Below, one piece after another: positions 8,259 through 17,060 of a stretch of DNA of 53,921 bases. Source of the stretch: an uncultured Campylobacter sp. (GTDB lineage: Bacteria; Campylobacterota; Campylobacteria; Campylobacterales; Campylobacteraceae). The position numbers were made by a program, and so were the translations under genes. The stretch lies in assembly GCF_938039245.1 (NCBI RefSeq), contig NZ_CALHVN010000035.1, positions 1-53,921 on the forward strand, in the 5' to 3' direction. Each line of letters opens with the position of its first letter. The stretch's first letter is position 1. A model generated the notes under the pieces. The model worked only from the letters and a program-made list of their open reading frames with translations, had not been told where the DNA came from and did no database searches.

Positions 8259-9556
8259 CGTAAAATTTCCTTTAGATACGGTTTGATGAGCGGATATAGC
8301 TCGCTAAGCTCGGGGCCGTGTTCTGCTCCCGTGAGCAAAATCCTAAGCGGCATAAAAAAGCCTTTGCCTTTTAACCCCGTGGCGTCCATGAGAGCTTTTT
8401 TTAGCTCGTTAAATTCGCCAAATTCGCTCAAATTTAATGAAGTTGCGGCGGCTTTTATAGCCTCGCAGCCCGCCTTAAACTCATCCGGAATAAATTTGGT
8501 CGCAAAAATCGCATCGACCTTGGCTTTGATCTCGGTTAAAAGGCTACTTTCTTGCGTGTAAAATCTAGCTATGGCGGCAAATTCAGGCTTTATGCCCATT
8601 AGCGCGGCTAGTCTTGCATCGCTTGCTCTTTTTATGTGCTCACGGTTGATGTATTCTAGCTGCTTGACGTCAAATTTAGCCGGAGAGGCCGAGACTTTCG
8701 AGATATCAAACCACTGCGCGGCTTCTTCTATCGTAAAGATTTCAACCGGCGCCTTGTAGCCTAGCGAAACGATGTAGTTTGCGATGGCTTCTGGCATAAA
8801 GCCTTGCGAGAGCAGCCATTTTACGCTACTTTCGTTCTCGCGTTTGCTCATTTTTTTGCCCTCGACGTTTAGGATGATTGGCAGGTGGGCGTAGTTTATC
8901 TTTTGCGTATAGCCTAGTCCTTCGCGGATCAGGTCTTGTTTTGGCGTGTTGCTGACGTGATCCTCGCCGCGGATGACAAAGGTAACGCCCTCTAGCATAT
9001 CATCGACCGCGCAGGCGAAGTTATACGTCGGCGTAAAATCAGCCCGCATAATCACAAAGCTATCGACGTTTTCAGGCTCAAAGCTGATTTCGCCCTTTAT
9101 CGCGTCTTTAAATTTCATCGTGCCTAGCGGCTTTTTCATGCGCACGACGAAAGGTTTTTGGTTATTTAGCACTTCATTGTCGCTTAGATACTCGCACGTC
9201 CCGTCGTAGCGGTAGGCTTCGCCTCTAGCCTTGGCGGCTTCTTTTTTAGCTTCTAGCTCGCTTTCGGTGCAAAAGCACGAAAACGCCTTTTTATCTATCA
9301 AAAGCTTTGCCGCAAATTCGCGGTGAAATTTCAAATTTTTACTTTGATAATAAAGCGTGTCCCATTTGATCCCGAAAAGCTCCAAAATTTCTAAAATTTC
9401 CTTGTCTTTTCCGGGGATATTGCGCTCCTTGTCGGTATCCTCGATACGGATGATAAAGCCGCTTTTATCCTGGAGCGAACAGACGTAGTTTAGGATCGCA
9501 ACCCTTAAATTTCCCAGATGCATATCGCCTGTAGGCGACGGCGCAAAACGATACAT
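8255..9556 (-). CDS. gltX: Glutamyl-tRNA synthetase (GltX1 type)
   Basis: Class I synthetase of 433 residues. The HIGH motif is HLGN (13-16) and KMSKR is at 235-239; C94, C96 and C121 are probable zinc ligands. Campylobacter and Helicobacter carry two GluRS paralogues, one charging tRNA-Glu and one charging tRNA-Gln for GatCAB conversion; which this one is cannot be decided by eye, although position matches C. jejuni gltX1 from memory. An AAGGAA ribosome site is 8 nt before the ATG. It is the first gene of a minus-strand unit leading to yggT and slt. Confidence 0.93.
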   Translation of the reverse strand: MYRFAPSPTGDMHLGNLRVAILNYVCSLQDKSGFIIRIEDTDKERNIPGKDKEILEILELFGIKWDTLYYQSKNLKFHREFAAKLLIDKKAFSCFCTESELEAKKEAAKARGEAYRYDGTCEYLSDNEVLNNQKPFVVRMKKPLGTMKFKDAIKGEISFEPENVDSFVIMRADFTPTYNFACAVDDMLEGVTFVIRGEDHVSNTPKQDLIREGLGYTQKINYAHLPIILNVEGKKMSKRENESSVKWLLSQGFMPEAIANYIVSLGYKAPVEIFTIEEAAQWFDISKVSASPAKFDVKQLEYINREHIKRASDARLAALMGIKPEFAAIARFYTQESSLLTEIKAKVDAIFATKFIPDEFKAGCEAIKAAATSLNLSEFGEFNELKKALMDATGLKGKGFFMPLRILLTGAEHGPELSELYPLIKPYLKEILR

Positions 9557-9642
9557 TTTTATTTCCTTATTGATTTTTGGGGCGATTATAGCATTTTTGG
9601 CATTTAACCTCGCTTTTTTATCTTTTGTGAAGCTAAAATAAA

Positions 9643-9648
9643 TATAAT
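9643..9648 (+). promoter_or_regulatory. -10 box TATAAT for mscL
   Basis: A perfect TATAAT lies 33 nt before the mscL ATG in a T/A-rich stretch without a clear -35 element. That matches the Campylobacter sigma-70 pattern of a strong -10 and periodic AT tracts in place of a -35. Confidence 0.6.
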
Positions 9649-9680
9649 TGATATCTAATTTTAAAATTTAAAGGAAAAAG

Positions 9681-10088
9681 ATGAGTTTCATCAAGGAATT
9701 TAAAGAATTCGCGATGCGCGGCAACGTCATCGACATGGCCGTGGGTGTCGTGATCGGAGGGGCTTTCGGTAAGATCGTTAGCTCGCTAGTAGGCGACGTA
9801 ATCATGCCTATCGTGGGCGTACTAACTGGCGGCGTAAATTTTACGGATTTAAAATTTACGCTAAAAGACGCGGTCGGTGATACGGCTGCCGTAACCGTAA
9901 ACTACGGCTCGTTTATACAAACGATGGTCGATTTTACGATTATCGCGTTTTGTATCTTCTGCGTAGTTAAGGCTATAAATTCGCTCAAAAAACCAAAAGC
10001 GGAGGAGCCGAAAGCCGAAGAACCTGCGCCGGTGCCTGAGGATATAGCGCTTCTAACCGAAATCAGAGATCTTTTAAAAAATAAATAA
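9681..10088 (+). CDS. mscL: Large-conductance mechanosensitive channel MscL
   Basis: Homo-oligomeric inner-membrane channel that opens under membrane tension in hypo-osmotic shock. 135 residues: the N-terminal amphipathic helix FIKEFKEFAMRGNVIDMAVGVVIGGAFG leads into TM1 (about 15-45), a periplasmic loop, TM2 (about 76-103) and a cytoplasmic helix after a duplicated AEEPKAEEP linker. AAAGGA ribosome site. A regulator gene follows after 8 nt, so the two are probably co-transcribed. Confidence 0.96.
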   Translation: MSFIKEFKEFAMRGNVIDMAVGVVIGGAFGKIVSSLVGDVIMPIVGVLTGGVNFTDLKFTLKDAVGDTAAVTVNYGSFIQTMVDFTIIAFCIFCVVKAINSLKKPKAEEPKAEEPAPVPEDIALLTEIRDLLKNK

Positions 10089-10096
10089 GAGCGCAA

Positions 10097-10735
10097 ATGC
10101 TAGAGCAAATCCCGTTTTTTCAGGAGCTAAACGAGGCCGAGCTAAAAAGGCTGGAAAATATCAGCATCCTAAAAAGGTATAAAAAGGGCGAGTTTTTATT
10201 TATGGAGGGCGAGGAGTCAAAGTGGCTCCATCTCCTTATAAAAGGCTCTCTCAAACTCTATAAAATCGGCCCTAAAGGCAAAGAGATTTTTATGCATCAG
10301 TTTAACGGGATTAGCTTCGTAGCCGAGCTTGCTAACTTTGAAAATATCAAATTTCCGGCGACGGCGATATTTTTAACAGGCGGCGAGGTGCTAAAAATCG
10401 ACTACGATAAATTTTACGCCGAGTTTTTATCAAATCCGCGCGTATCGCTACAAATCATCAAATCGCTCTCGCAAAAGCTAAAAATCGCAAGCGAGCTGAT
10501 ACACCAAGAACTCGTGCTAAACTCCGAGGCCAAGGTTGCGAGCTTTCTCGTTAATCACTCAGACCTTTTTAACGAACTAAAACACATCAAAATCGCCTCC
10601 ATCCTAAACATCACTCCAGAGACGTTTTCAAGGATTTTGGCGAAATTTAAAACTCAAAATTTGATCGAACTAGACGCAAACAATAAAATCGTAAATATCG
10701 CCACAAGTGAACTTTCGGAGATGTTTGAAGGCTAG
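10097..10735 (+). CDS. Crp/Fnr family transcriptional regulator
   Basis: 212 residues: a cyclic-nucleotide-binding-like beta barrel (about 5-115), a long dimer helix (about 118-145) and a C-terminal winged HTH (about 155-205, with IKIASILNITPETFSRILAKF as the helix-turn-helix). There is no cysteine in the protein, so it cannot be an iron-sulfur FNR. It could be a CRP-like, heme- or NO-responsive regulator of the NssR type; the ligand is not evident. It lies 8 nt behind mscL, an association I do not know from other genera. Targets unknown. Confidence 0.88.
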   Translation: MLEQIPFFQELNEAELKRLENISILKRYKKGEFLFMEGEESKWLHLLIKGSLKLYKIGPKGKEIFMHQFNGISFVAELANFENIKFPATAIFLTGGEVLKIDYDKFYAEFLSNPRVSLQIIKSLSQKLKIASELIHQELVLNSEAKVASFLVNHSDLFNELKHIKIASILNITPETFSRILAKFKTQNLIELDANNKIVNIATSELSEMFEG

Positions 10736-11063
10736 AGTCGGTATTTGCGAATTTAATGCTTTTTTAGCGCAAACCGATTTTTGTCCGTTTTTAAACCTAA
10801 AATTCGGTTATAAAAATAAACTCGTCAAATTTCCGAGTCTTTCGCATATTGCAATTTTATCCACGCAATCGTAATACCGCGTCAAATTTATAAATTTATT
10901 CGTCGCAAGCCAGATTCAAATTTAACTGATTACAAAAGCAAGGATGCATAAAATCTATAAATTTAAAATTTAAGTCACCATATCTGCAAAAAGTTTCAAT
11001 AACGCAATACGCGAAAACGCCGCGACAAAGCGGTATTTTTCCTTTAAATTTGAATACCGAATT
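10736..11063. other. Convergent intergenic region
   Basis: 328 bases between converging genes. It holds the possible terminator at 10739-10776 and, for the minus strand, a CCGC/GCGG hairpin at about 11017-11031. A single DnaA-box-like TTATCCACG is near 10858. It is AT-rich with AAATTT motifs and no gene. It joins two blocks that are separate in C. jejuni. Confidence 0.5.
10739..10776 (+). terminator. Possible intrinsic terminator after the Crp/Fnr gene
   Basis: CGGTATTTGCG (10739-10749) pairs with CGCAAACCG (10768-10776) allowing a bulge, and ATTTTTG follows. It begins just past the stop codon. Moderate support because of the bulge and long loop. Confidence 0.45.
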
Positions 11064-12908
11064 TTAATTTTTCTTCTTTTGTGCAGCCTCAGTATCTGCT
11101 AGCGAAGTGATTTCGTATTTTTGATCGATGTAGCCCATTTCTAGTAGCTTATTAAAGATTTTAGCCGTTAGAGGTCCGGCAGCCAGACCGCCGTGTCCGC
11201 CGTGCTCGATGATAACGGTAACGGCATATCTAGGCTCCTCGTACGGTCCGTAGGTCGTGACCCACGCGTGCGAGCGGCGCAGATACTCCATGTCCTCTTC
11301 TTTCATACGCTTTTTTTCGGCCTGCGAGATGCCCACGACCTGCGCGGTACCCGTTTTTGCCGCTAGCGTTATCTTTGCCTCTTTAAAATATTTATGCGCG
11401 GTGCCTTTTTTATGATTTACGACCTCATACATCGCCTTTTGGATGTACGGGAGTTGCTTTTTCTCAAACGGCGTAAGGATATCGTCCTCCGGCTCAAATT
11501 TAACTTCCTCGCCGTTTACGCTGCGTAAAAAATGCGGGACGATATTTTTCCCCGTCGCTAGGATGCCCGTATAGCGCACCACCTGCATCGGCGTCACGAG
11601 GAAGTTACCCTGCCCGATCGAGGTGATCAGCGTCTCGCCCTGATACCACGGCTGAGCATATTTTTGCATCTTCCACTCGCGTCCGGGCACGATACCGACA
11701 AATTCGTTAGGCAGATCCACTCCGCTTTTTTGCCCAAAACCCAACCGCTCTAAAACCGGGGTTATAGCGTCGATGCCGACCTTTAGGCTGCCTTTATAAA
11801 AATAATCGTCGCAGCTCTCGCGGATGGCTGAGTTCATATCCATAAAACCGTGTCCGTAGACGTTCCAGCAGCGGAAATTTCGCCCTCCAAGCTCAAATGA
11901 GCCAGAGCAAAAATACCCATCGGAGCGGCTCATCTTACCGGTGTCTAAAAACGCCATCGCCACGCCCACTTTTATAACAGAGCCCGGCGGATAAAGGCCG
12001 TTTACGAGTTTATTTGTAAAAGGATGATCGATGCTTTTAACAAGCTCGTCCCACTTAGCTTGCGAAAGACCAGTAACAAACGGGTTTAGATCATACTCGG
12101 GGAAGCTGCCCGCAGCCAGTATCGAGCCGTCTCTCACGTCCATAACGATGATGACGCCCGCGTTATCGCCGAAAATTTCTTCAATGTATTTTTGCATCTC
12201 AAGATCGATCGTGAGCGATATATCCGAGCTTTGCGGGTAACTCACGGATATCTCCTCGACCTCCTGATTTAGCGCATTTACTTTTACCTTTCGTACGCCC
12301 TCTTGCCCCTGCAAGACGGAGTTATAAAAGCGCTCCGTGCCGCTTCTGCCCGTGTGATTGGTTAGCTTTGCGACGGGATCGGACTCTACGTCTTGCTGGT
12401 TTGCGCGGCCGACGTAGCCGATGATGTGCGAAGCTAGGTTATTATAGGGATAGTGGCGCTTGGATGCCGGCTTGACCTCCAAATTTTCTCGCAGCGAGAG
12501 CTCGGCTATACGCGGTATCATCTTGTCATAATCCATAAAATCGATAATCTGAATGAAATCTTGGTTATAAGGCGAGTCGGCCTTGACGTATTCTCGCTTT
12601 AGCTTGGTGACGTTTAAGTCCTCGAATAAATTTTGCAAATTTGCAAGCTCGGTATCTAAAATTTCAGCCTTTTTGCCGCTTAGGTGCGGCTTTAGCGCGA
12701 CGGAAAAGCCGAGGCGATTTACCGCCATCGGTCGGCCTTTGGCGTCTAAAATCAGCCCCCTAACGGGAGCTAAATACTGCGTTTTCACCGCATTTTGCTC
12801 GGCAATCTCCTCGTAAAAATCGTTTGATTTGACGCTAAGATAATAAACGCGAACCAGCAAAAGTACCCAGACGCTAAATATGATGCCAAAAACTATGCGC
12901 ATCCTCAT
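11064..12908 (-). CDS. mrdA: Penicillin-binding protein 2 (peptidoglycan transpeptidase)
   Basis: Class B PBP that cross-links peptidoglycan during elongation with RodA and MreB. 614 residues: an N-terminal membrane anchor (about 5-22), a dimerisation region, and a transpeptidase domain with the nucleophile S310 in SVIK (310-313), SCD (365-367) and KTGT (518-521). The second motif is S-x-D rather than S-x-N, as in other PBP2/MrdA proteins. A Lys-rich tail ends the protein. The start overlaps the upstream membrane-protein gene by 4 nt. rodA is elsewhere in the window (45.5 kb), not adjacent as in enterobacteria. Confidence 0.95.
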   Translation of the reverse strand: MRMRIVFGIIFSVWVLLLVRVYYLSVKSNDFYEEIAEQNAVKTQYLAPVRGLILDAKGRPMAVNRLGFSVALKPHLSGKKAEILDTELANLQNLFEDLNVTKLKREYVKADSPYNQDFIQIIDFMDYDKMIPRIAELSLRENLEVKPASKRHYPYNNLASHIIGYVGRANQQDVESDPVAKLTNHTGRSGTERFYNSVLQGQEGVRKVKVNALNQEVEEISVSYPQSSDISLTIDLEMQKYIEEIFGDNAGVIIVMDVRDGSILAAGSFPEYDLNPFVTGLSQAKWDELVKSIDHPFTNKLVNGLYPPGSVIKVGVAMAFLDTGKMSRSDGYFCSGSFELGGRNFRCWNVYGHGFMDMNSAIRESCDDYFYKGSLKVGIDAITPVLERLGFGQKSGVDLPNEFVGIVPGREWKMQKYAQPWYQGETLITSIGQGNFLVTPMQVVRYTGILATGKNIVPHFLRSVNGEEVKFEPEDDILTPFEKKQLPYIQKAMYEVVNHKKGTAHKYFKEAKITLAAKTGTAQVVGISQAEKKRMKEEDMEYLRRSHAWVTTYGPYEEPRYAVTVIIEHGGHGGLAAGPLTAKIFNKLLEMGYIDQKYEITSLADTEAAQKKKN

Positions 12909-13408
12909 AAGCGCCCCCTAAACAAAACTACCGCCAAAACGGACTCTACGCCCACGTAAATCAGGTACTCGTAGTCAAATTTTAGCATCGGCAAATTTGC
13001 CGCATAAGAGATAAAAGAGCTAGTAGCGCAAGTCCAAACATAACCGCTAGCGACGAATCCGACCGCCAAAAGCTCTCTTGATTTTAGCGTAACGATGAGC
13101 CAATCAGACATCAAATAATAAAAAAGCATAAACGCGATCACCGTCGAAAACAGCGCAAACCCGTGCGCCTGCTCGGCAAAAGTGAGGTAAAATAGACAAA
13201 AATACCACTCCTTGCCAAACTCCTTGAGCGTCTTTTGCTTTTGTAAGGTTAGCATGATCATGTAAGTAAAAAATATCCCGATAAGAGGCGGCAGGTGCGT
13301 AAATACCGTCGTTATGCTCTGATAAAATACCAAAAAAACAACCCAAGCAAGCTGCTTTAAAAATCGCTTCTCCGCGCCAAGTCTTCGCATCGCCGCACTC
13401 GTTCGCAT
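12905..13408 (-). CDS. Multi-pass membrane protein upstream of mrdA
   Basis: Up to 167 residues with about five hydrophobic segments (roughly 18-37, 42-56, 70-100, 112-130, 145-165). The start is uncertain: ATGs at 13408 and 13390 both lack a good ribosome site. Coupling to mrdA by an ATGA overlap and its size recall MreD, which sits next to mrdA in many genomes, but I see no diagnostic motif and this is inference only. C. jejuni has a membrane protein in the same place (Cj0651, from memory). Confidence 0.75.
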   Translation of the reverse strand: MRTSAAMRRLGAEKRFLKQLAWVVFLVFYQSITTVFTHLPPLIGIFFTYMIMLTLQKQKTLKEFGKEWYFCLFYLTFAEQAHGFALFSTVIAFMLFYYLMSDWLIVTLKSRELLAVGFVASGYVWTCATSSFISYAANLPMLKFDYEYLIYVGVESVLAVVLFRGRL

Positions 13409-13526
13409 AGTTAGAAGTTTTTAGCTAAATTTGCAAATTTAGCCTTAGCGCCGTTTAAATTTGTAAATTTAGCTAGAAAATTTGATGGTAAAAATGTCAA
13501 AATTTGCCTGCGGCTTTTTGATTTCA

Positions 13527-14150
13527 TTACAGCCCCAGCGCGTTTAGATATATAAGCTCGTTTGCCTTTTCTACGCCCGTTTTTTTAAGCGCTGAGACAA
13601 AATGCGCGCTCGGATAAACCTTTAAAACCGCGCTTTTTTGGCTTTGATTTAGCTTGTCTGATTTTGTGAGGAAATTTAAAATTTTTTGATCGGGGCGCAG
13701 GAAGCTTTGCAGATAATCATTCACGCCCCTATCGATTTGCATATCAAACTGGCGCGAGTCAATGAGATGTACGAAGAGCTTGATATTGGCTCTAAATTTT
13801 AGATATTCGTCGAGGTTTTTTCTCCACTGCGCGTGCATGCTTTTAGCCACTTTGGCATATCCAAAGCCCGGCAGATCGACGAAGGTCAAATTTGCCCTCT
13901 CCTCGCTTGGTTCGCCTTGCTCGTTTTTGATACCGCGCGCATACTCGACCTCGAAAAAATTTATGAGGCGCGTTTTGCCCGGCGTCGAGCTGCTTTTGGC
14001 TAGGCCTTTTTGATTAACCAGGGCGTTTATGAGGCTGCTTTTACCGACGTTTGAGCGCCCCAAAAACGCCACTTCGCTAGAATTTGCAGGCGGAGCTAGC
14101 GATATGTCGGGCGCTGAAATGAGAAATTTTGCGTTTAAAACGCGGATCAC
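13527..14150 (-). CDS. engB: Ribosome-biogenesis GTPase EngB/YsxC
   Basis: TRAFAC GTPase needed for large-subunit assembly. 207 residues with G1 GRSNVGKSS (31-39), a G2 region with TPGKT, G3 DLPG, and G4 TKSDK. A 20-residue or so insert (about 75-90, KNEQGEPSEERANL) precedes the G3 strand. The start overlaps the lptA stop by 4 nt, and a 118-nt gap separates it from the downstream membrane protein gene. Confidence 0.94.
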   Translation of the reverse strand: MIRVLNAKFLISAPDISLAPPANSSEVAFLGRSNVGKSSLINALVNQKGLAKSSSTPGKTRLINFFEVEYARGIKNEQGEPSEERANLTFVDLPGFGYAKVAKSMHAQWRKNLDEYLKFRANIKLFVHLIDSRQFDMQIDRGVNDYLQSFLRPDQKILNFLTKSDKLNQSQKSAVLKVYPSAHFVSALKKTGVEKANELIYLNALGL

Positions 14151-14626
14151 TTTTTATCCTCGACCTGGAATATAAATTTGACCGGCTCTTTTTTGCCGCT
14201 GTTTACGTTATACATACCACTATTTTGATTGACCGTGATCTTTTCGCCGTAGACTTTTTTATCGCTTTCTATCTCGTGCAAAAAGCCGTTGCCGTTTATC
14301 GTATATAAATTTGGCGTTGGCTCATAAATAAGCTCGCTGCCGCTGCCGTCGTATGTTTTATTCTTGATAAATACTCTAAATTTGGCGTTGCCAGAGGCTA
14401 CGTATTTTAGCGGATTGCGATTTTTATCAAAATGTATAACGACGAGATTAGCAGTTAGCGTATCTTTGCCCTTTTTAATATTTACGTTGCCTTTAAATTC
14501 GCTTATTTGCTTGCCTTCATCGGCATAAAACTCGTCTGCCGTGATCTCTACTTGCTCCGCTAAAAGCGGTAAAGCGCCAAGCGCCAAAACCAAAGCCGTC
14601 TTTTTAATCAAATCTATTTTCATCAT
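14147..14626 (-). CDS. lptA: LPS transport periplasmic protein LptA
   Basis: Periplasmic bridge protein that carries lipopolysaccharide from the inner to the outer membrane. 159 residues: signal peptide ending at about LLAEQ (20-24), then an OstA/LptA beta-jellyroll (VEITADEFYADEGKQISEFKGNVNI onward). It is coupled by 4-nt overlaps to both lptC upstream and engB downstream. Order kdsC-lptC-lptA matches the LPS transport cluster of many Gram-negatives, without lptB here. Confidence 0.9.
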   Translation of the reverse strand: MMKIDLIKKTALVLALGALPLLAEQVEITADEFYADEGKQISEFKGNVNIKKGKDTLTANLVVIHFDKNRNPLKYVASGNAKFRVFIKNKTYDGSGSELIYEPTPNLYTINGNGFLHEIESDKKVYGEKITVNQNSGMYNVNSGKKEPVKFIFQVEDKK

Positions 14627-15162
14627 TTTTCATCCCGTTTCTTTCTATCTTGTTCTATCAGGGCAAACGCTTTTTTGATATAAGCCTTTTTTAGCTCAAA
14701 ATCGTAAACCAAAGCCTTGCCGACTACCTTATCCTCGTCGCGCGTCATCGTAAAAGGTGTCTCGGTCGCGGCTACTTTCGTCGCCGTACTATAAACGACC
14801 TCGTCCGAAAAAAACGTCAATTTTTCGCTATTAGCATATTTAGCGTTACCTTTAAATTTAATGCGACCTCCGTTATAAAATGCCTTATCTGCGCTAACGT
14901 TATGTTCCTTGTTGTCCTTAAAGATTTCTGCCCTAAATTTTATAAACTCGTCAAACTCGGCGTATCTATTCCATGTATCGGCTTCGTATCTAGCATTTAC
15001 TGTCGTGGCGTTTATCTCATAGTCCGTAACCGCGTTCATCTGCATATCCGCGCTAACTTCGCCGCCCTTTAAGAGCTCGCTGTAATAAGGCTCCTCAATC
15101 GCCAAATAAACCATCGCCACGCTAAAAACGCTAACGACGATATAAAATATCCTTATAACCAA
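14623..15162 (-). CDS. lptC: LPS export protein LptC
   Basis: Bitopic inner-membrane partner of the LptBFG transporter that hands LPS to LptA. 179 residues with one N-terminal membrane segment (about 3-22) and a periplasmic beta-rich domain (ITADKAFYNGG-like repeats: VSADKAFYNGGRIKFKGNAKY). The family is weakly conserved, so placement between kdsC and lptA carries much of the call. Overlaps kdsC by 10 nt and lptA by 4 nt. Confidence 0.85.
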   Translation of the reverse strand: MVIRIFYIVVSVFSVAMVYLAIEEPYYSELLKGGEVSADMQMNAVTDYEINATTVNARYEADTWNRYAEFDEFIKFRAEIFKDNKEHNVSADKAFYNGGRIKFKGNAKYANSEKLTFFSDEVVYSTATKVAATETPFTMTRDEDKVVGKALVYDFELKKAYIKKAFALIEQDRKKRDEK

Positions 15163-15641
15163 CGTTTAGCCCACTCTTGCCTTAAGCCTTCGCTGTCTAT
15201 AAGCATCTCTATCATCTCGCGTACCGCACCATTGCCGCCTTTGTAATTAAGCTTCGTTTTTACTTCAAGCTCTTTGATCGCGTTTTTAGGCTTAAAGCTC
15301 CATCCGACGCTTTTTAGCAGCTTGTAGTCGTTATAATCATCTCCTATAGCCGCAGCGTTTTCAAACTCTAATCCCTCAAATTTAAGTATCTGTTTTGCGG
15401 TTTCAAATTTATCGTTAACGCCTTGATAGACGTGCGTTATTTTTAGATCCTGCGCCCTTTTTTCGACGATTGGAGAGCTTCTACCTGTGATAATCGCGGC
15501 TTTTTTGTCAAGCTTTAGCCAACTCTCGATGGCGTATCCGTCCTTGACGTCAAAAAATTTAAGCTCGTCGCCGTTAGGGCTATAAACGATCTTGCCGTCG
15601 GTTAGACAGCCGTCTACGTCTAAAAATATAATATCTATCAT
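15153..15641 (-). CDS. kdsC: 3-deoxy-D-manno-octulosonate 8-phosphate phosphatase KdsC
   Basis: HAD-superfamily phosphatase releasing Kdo from Kdo-8-phosphate for LPS inner core. 162 residues without a cap domain: motif I DVDGCLTD (8-15, nucleophile D8, acid D10), motif II in the ITGRSS segment, and motif IV GDDYND (about 120-125). Short length matches capless tetrameric KdsC. Coupled by a 4-nt overlap to hisB. Confidence 0.93.
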   Translation of the reverse strand: MIDIIFLDVDGCLTDGKIVYSPNGDELKFFDVKDGYAIESWLKLDKKAAIITGRSSPIVEKRAQDLKITHVYQGVNDKFETAKQILKFEGLEFENAAAIGDDYNDYKLLKSVGWSFKPKNAIKELEVKTKLNYKGGNGAVREMIEMLIDSEGLRQEWAKRWL

Positions 15642-16201
15642 AACACGCCCTTTGTGCTAGGTACGCCGACTCTGGAGTTTTTGGCTAAAGCCCTTCTTAG
15701 CGCGACGGCGCAGGCCTTAAAGCTAGCCTCCAAAATATGATGAGAGTTTCGTCCGCGGATTTTAGCGATATGTAACGTAATTGCGGCATTAAAAGCTAGA
15801 GCCTGGAAAAATTCATTCGCTAGCTCTACGTCAAATTCGCCAACTTTGCCTTCGTTTATACTCTCATAGACTAAAAACGGGCGATTTGAAAGATCAAGCG
15901 CGCAGTTTACCGCAGCCTCGTCCATAACAACCGTCGCCTCGCCAAATCTCTCGACTCCGCTAAGCGGATAAATTTTCTCGCGCAAAGCCTGTCCGATGAC
16001 GATACCTACGTCCTCTACGCTGTGATGAAAATCTACGTGCAAATCGCCCTTGCAAGCAAGCTTTATATCAAAAAGCGCATGCTTGCAAAAAGCTTCAAGC
16101 ATGTGATCGAAAAATCCTATACCGGTACATATCTGGGCTTTACCGCTACCGTAAATTTCAAGCTCTAGGATAATATCCGTCTCTTTTGTCTTTCTTTGCA
16201 T
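15638..16201 (-). CDS. hisB: Imidazoleglycerol-phosphate dehydratase (monofunctional HisB)
   Basis: Sixth step of histidine synthesis. 187 residues contain only the IGPD domain, with the two metal-binding histidine clusters DFHHSVEDVG (about 57-66) and NSHHILEASFKA (about 151-162), plus GFFDHML. No histidinol-phosphatase HAD domain is fused, unlike the enterobacterial and, from memory, C. jejuni enzyme. It is embedded between rlpA (1-nt gap) and kdsC (4-nt overlap), a split from the usual his operon. Confidence 0.95.
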   Translation of the reverse strand: MQRKTKETDIILELEIYGSGKAQICTGIGFFDHMLEAFCKHALFDIKLACKGDLHVDFHHSVEDVGIVIGQALREKIYPLSGVERFGEATVVMDEAAVNCALDLSNRPFLVYESINEGKVGEFDVELANEFFQALAFNAAITLHIAKIRGRNSHHILEASFKACAVALRRALAKNSRVGVPSTKGVL

Positions 16202-16202
16202 T

Positions 16203-17060
16203 TTATTCTCTCACGAAAAACGCGCCCGCGATATGGCCGGCATTTATAAAGTCTTTAGCCTCGTCCTCGCTTCTAAAGCCGGCTATAAACACTCTATATA
16301 CCTTACCTCCGTCAAGCTCGTAAGACTTTATAACAGTATCGTACGCTCCATTACCGTATTTACCGGCGTATTGTTGTCTTTGCGCATTTGCGCCGCTTAA
16401 ATTTTTAAACGCGCCGATTTGCACCATAAAGACTCCGCCGACAAAACTTTGCTGCTGGGTTTTAGCTATACCCGAACTTTGCGCGCCAGGTTTATTTTTG
16501 GCCTGAGGCGCCTGAACGGTAGTTTTGTCGCTAACGTTACCGTTAAAGCCCACGACTTCGAGCAAAACCGGAGCCGTGCCGGCGTTAAATACGTCGAGCT
16601 TTACCGCGCCGGTTTTTGAAAGGTCGATTACGCGCCCGGCCACGAAAGGACCTCTGTCGTTGATACGCACGACGATGCTTTTGCCGTTTTTTATATTCGT
16701 CACGCGCACCATCGTATTCATCGGTAGCGTCTTATGCGCCGCCGTCATAGCGTGCATGTCGTATACTTCCCCGTTTGACGTCCTTTTACCGTGAAAATCA
16801 GGCCCGTACCAGCTAGCTACTCCGCTAGCTCTATCGCCGACTTTAACGACCGTAGGATAGTACGTTTTACCGTTTATGGTATAGGGACGCATCGTGGCTT
16901 CGTGCATGCCTTTAGATGAGTTTATTTTACCGCTTCCGCCTTTTTTAGAACCGCCGCCCGTTATGCCGCCCATAGGCGAGGTCAAAAATGAACAGCCGCT
17001 CATAAAAAAAACCAAAAATAGGCTAAAAAATATAAATTTAACTCTACTCGGTTGCGGCAA
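16203..17060 (-). CDS. rlpA: Septal-ring rare lipoprotein A (RlpA), lytic transglycosylase
   Basis: Outer-membrane lipoprotein that in Pseudomonas cleaves naked glycan strands at the septum. 285 residues: signal peptide and lipobox at C23 (FMSGC), a low-complexity Gly/Ser linker (33-50), a double-psi beta-barrel (about 80-170) with the catalytic-type H in TAAHKTLP and D in NDRGPF, and a C-terminal SPOR domain (about 210-285, FMVQIGAFKN). The start overlaps the mltD-like gene by 17 nt. Confidence 0.93.
   Translation of the reverse strand: MPQPSRVKFIFFSLFLVFFMSGCSFLTSPMGGITGGGSKKGGSGKINSSKGMHEATMRPYTINGKTYYPTVVKVGDRASGVASWYGPDFHGKRTSNGEVYDMHAMTAAHKTLPMNTMVRVTNIKNGKSIVVRINDRGPFVAGRVIDLSKTGAVKLDVFNAGTAPVLLEVVGFNGNVSDKTTVQAPQAKNKPGAQSSGIAKTQQQSFVGGVFMVQIGAFKNLSGANAQRQQYAGKYGNGAYDTVIKSYELDGGKVYRVFIAGFRSEDEAKDFINAGHIAGAFFVRE

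Noticed and set aside
10850..10870. DnaA-box-like TTATCCACG
   Set aside because: Only one copy, no AT-rich unwinding element or dnaA/dnaN nearby; no origin is supported.
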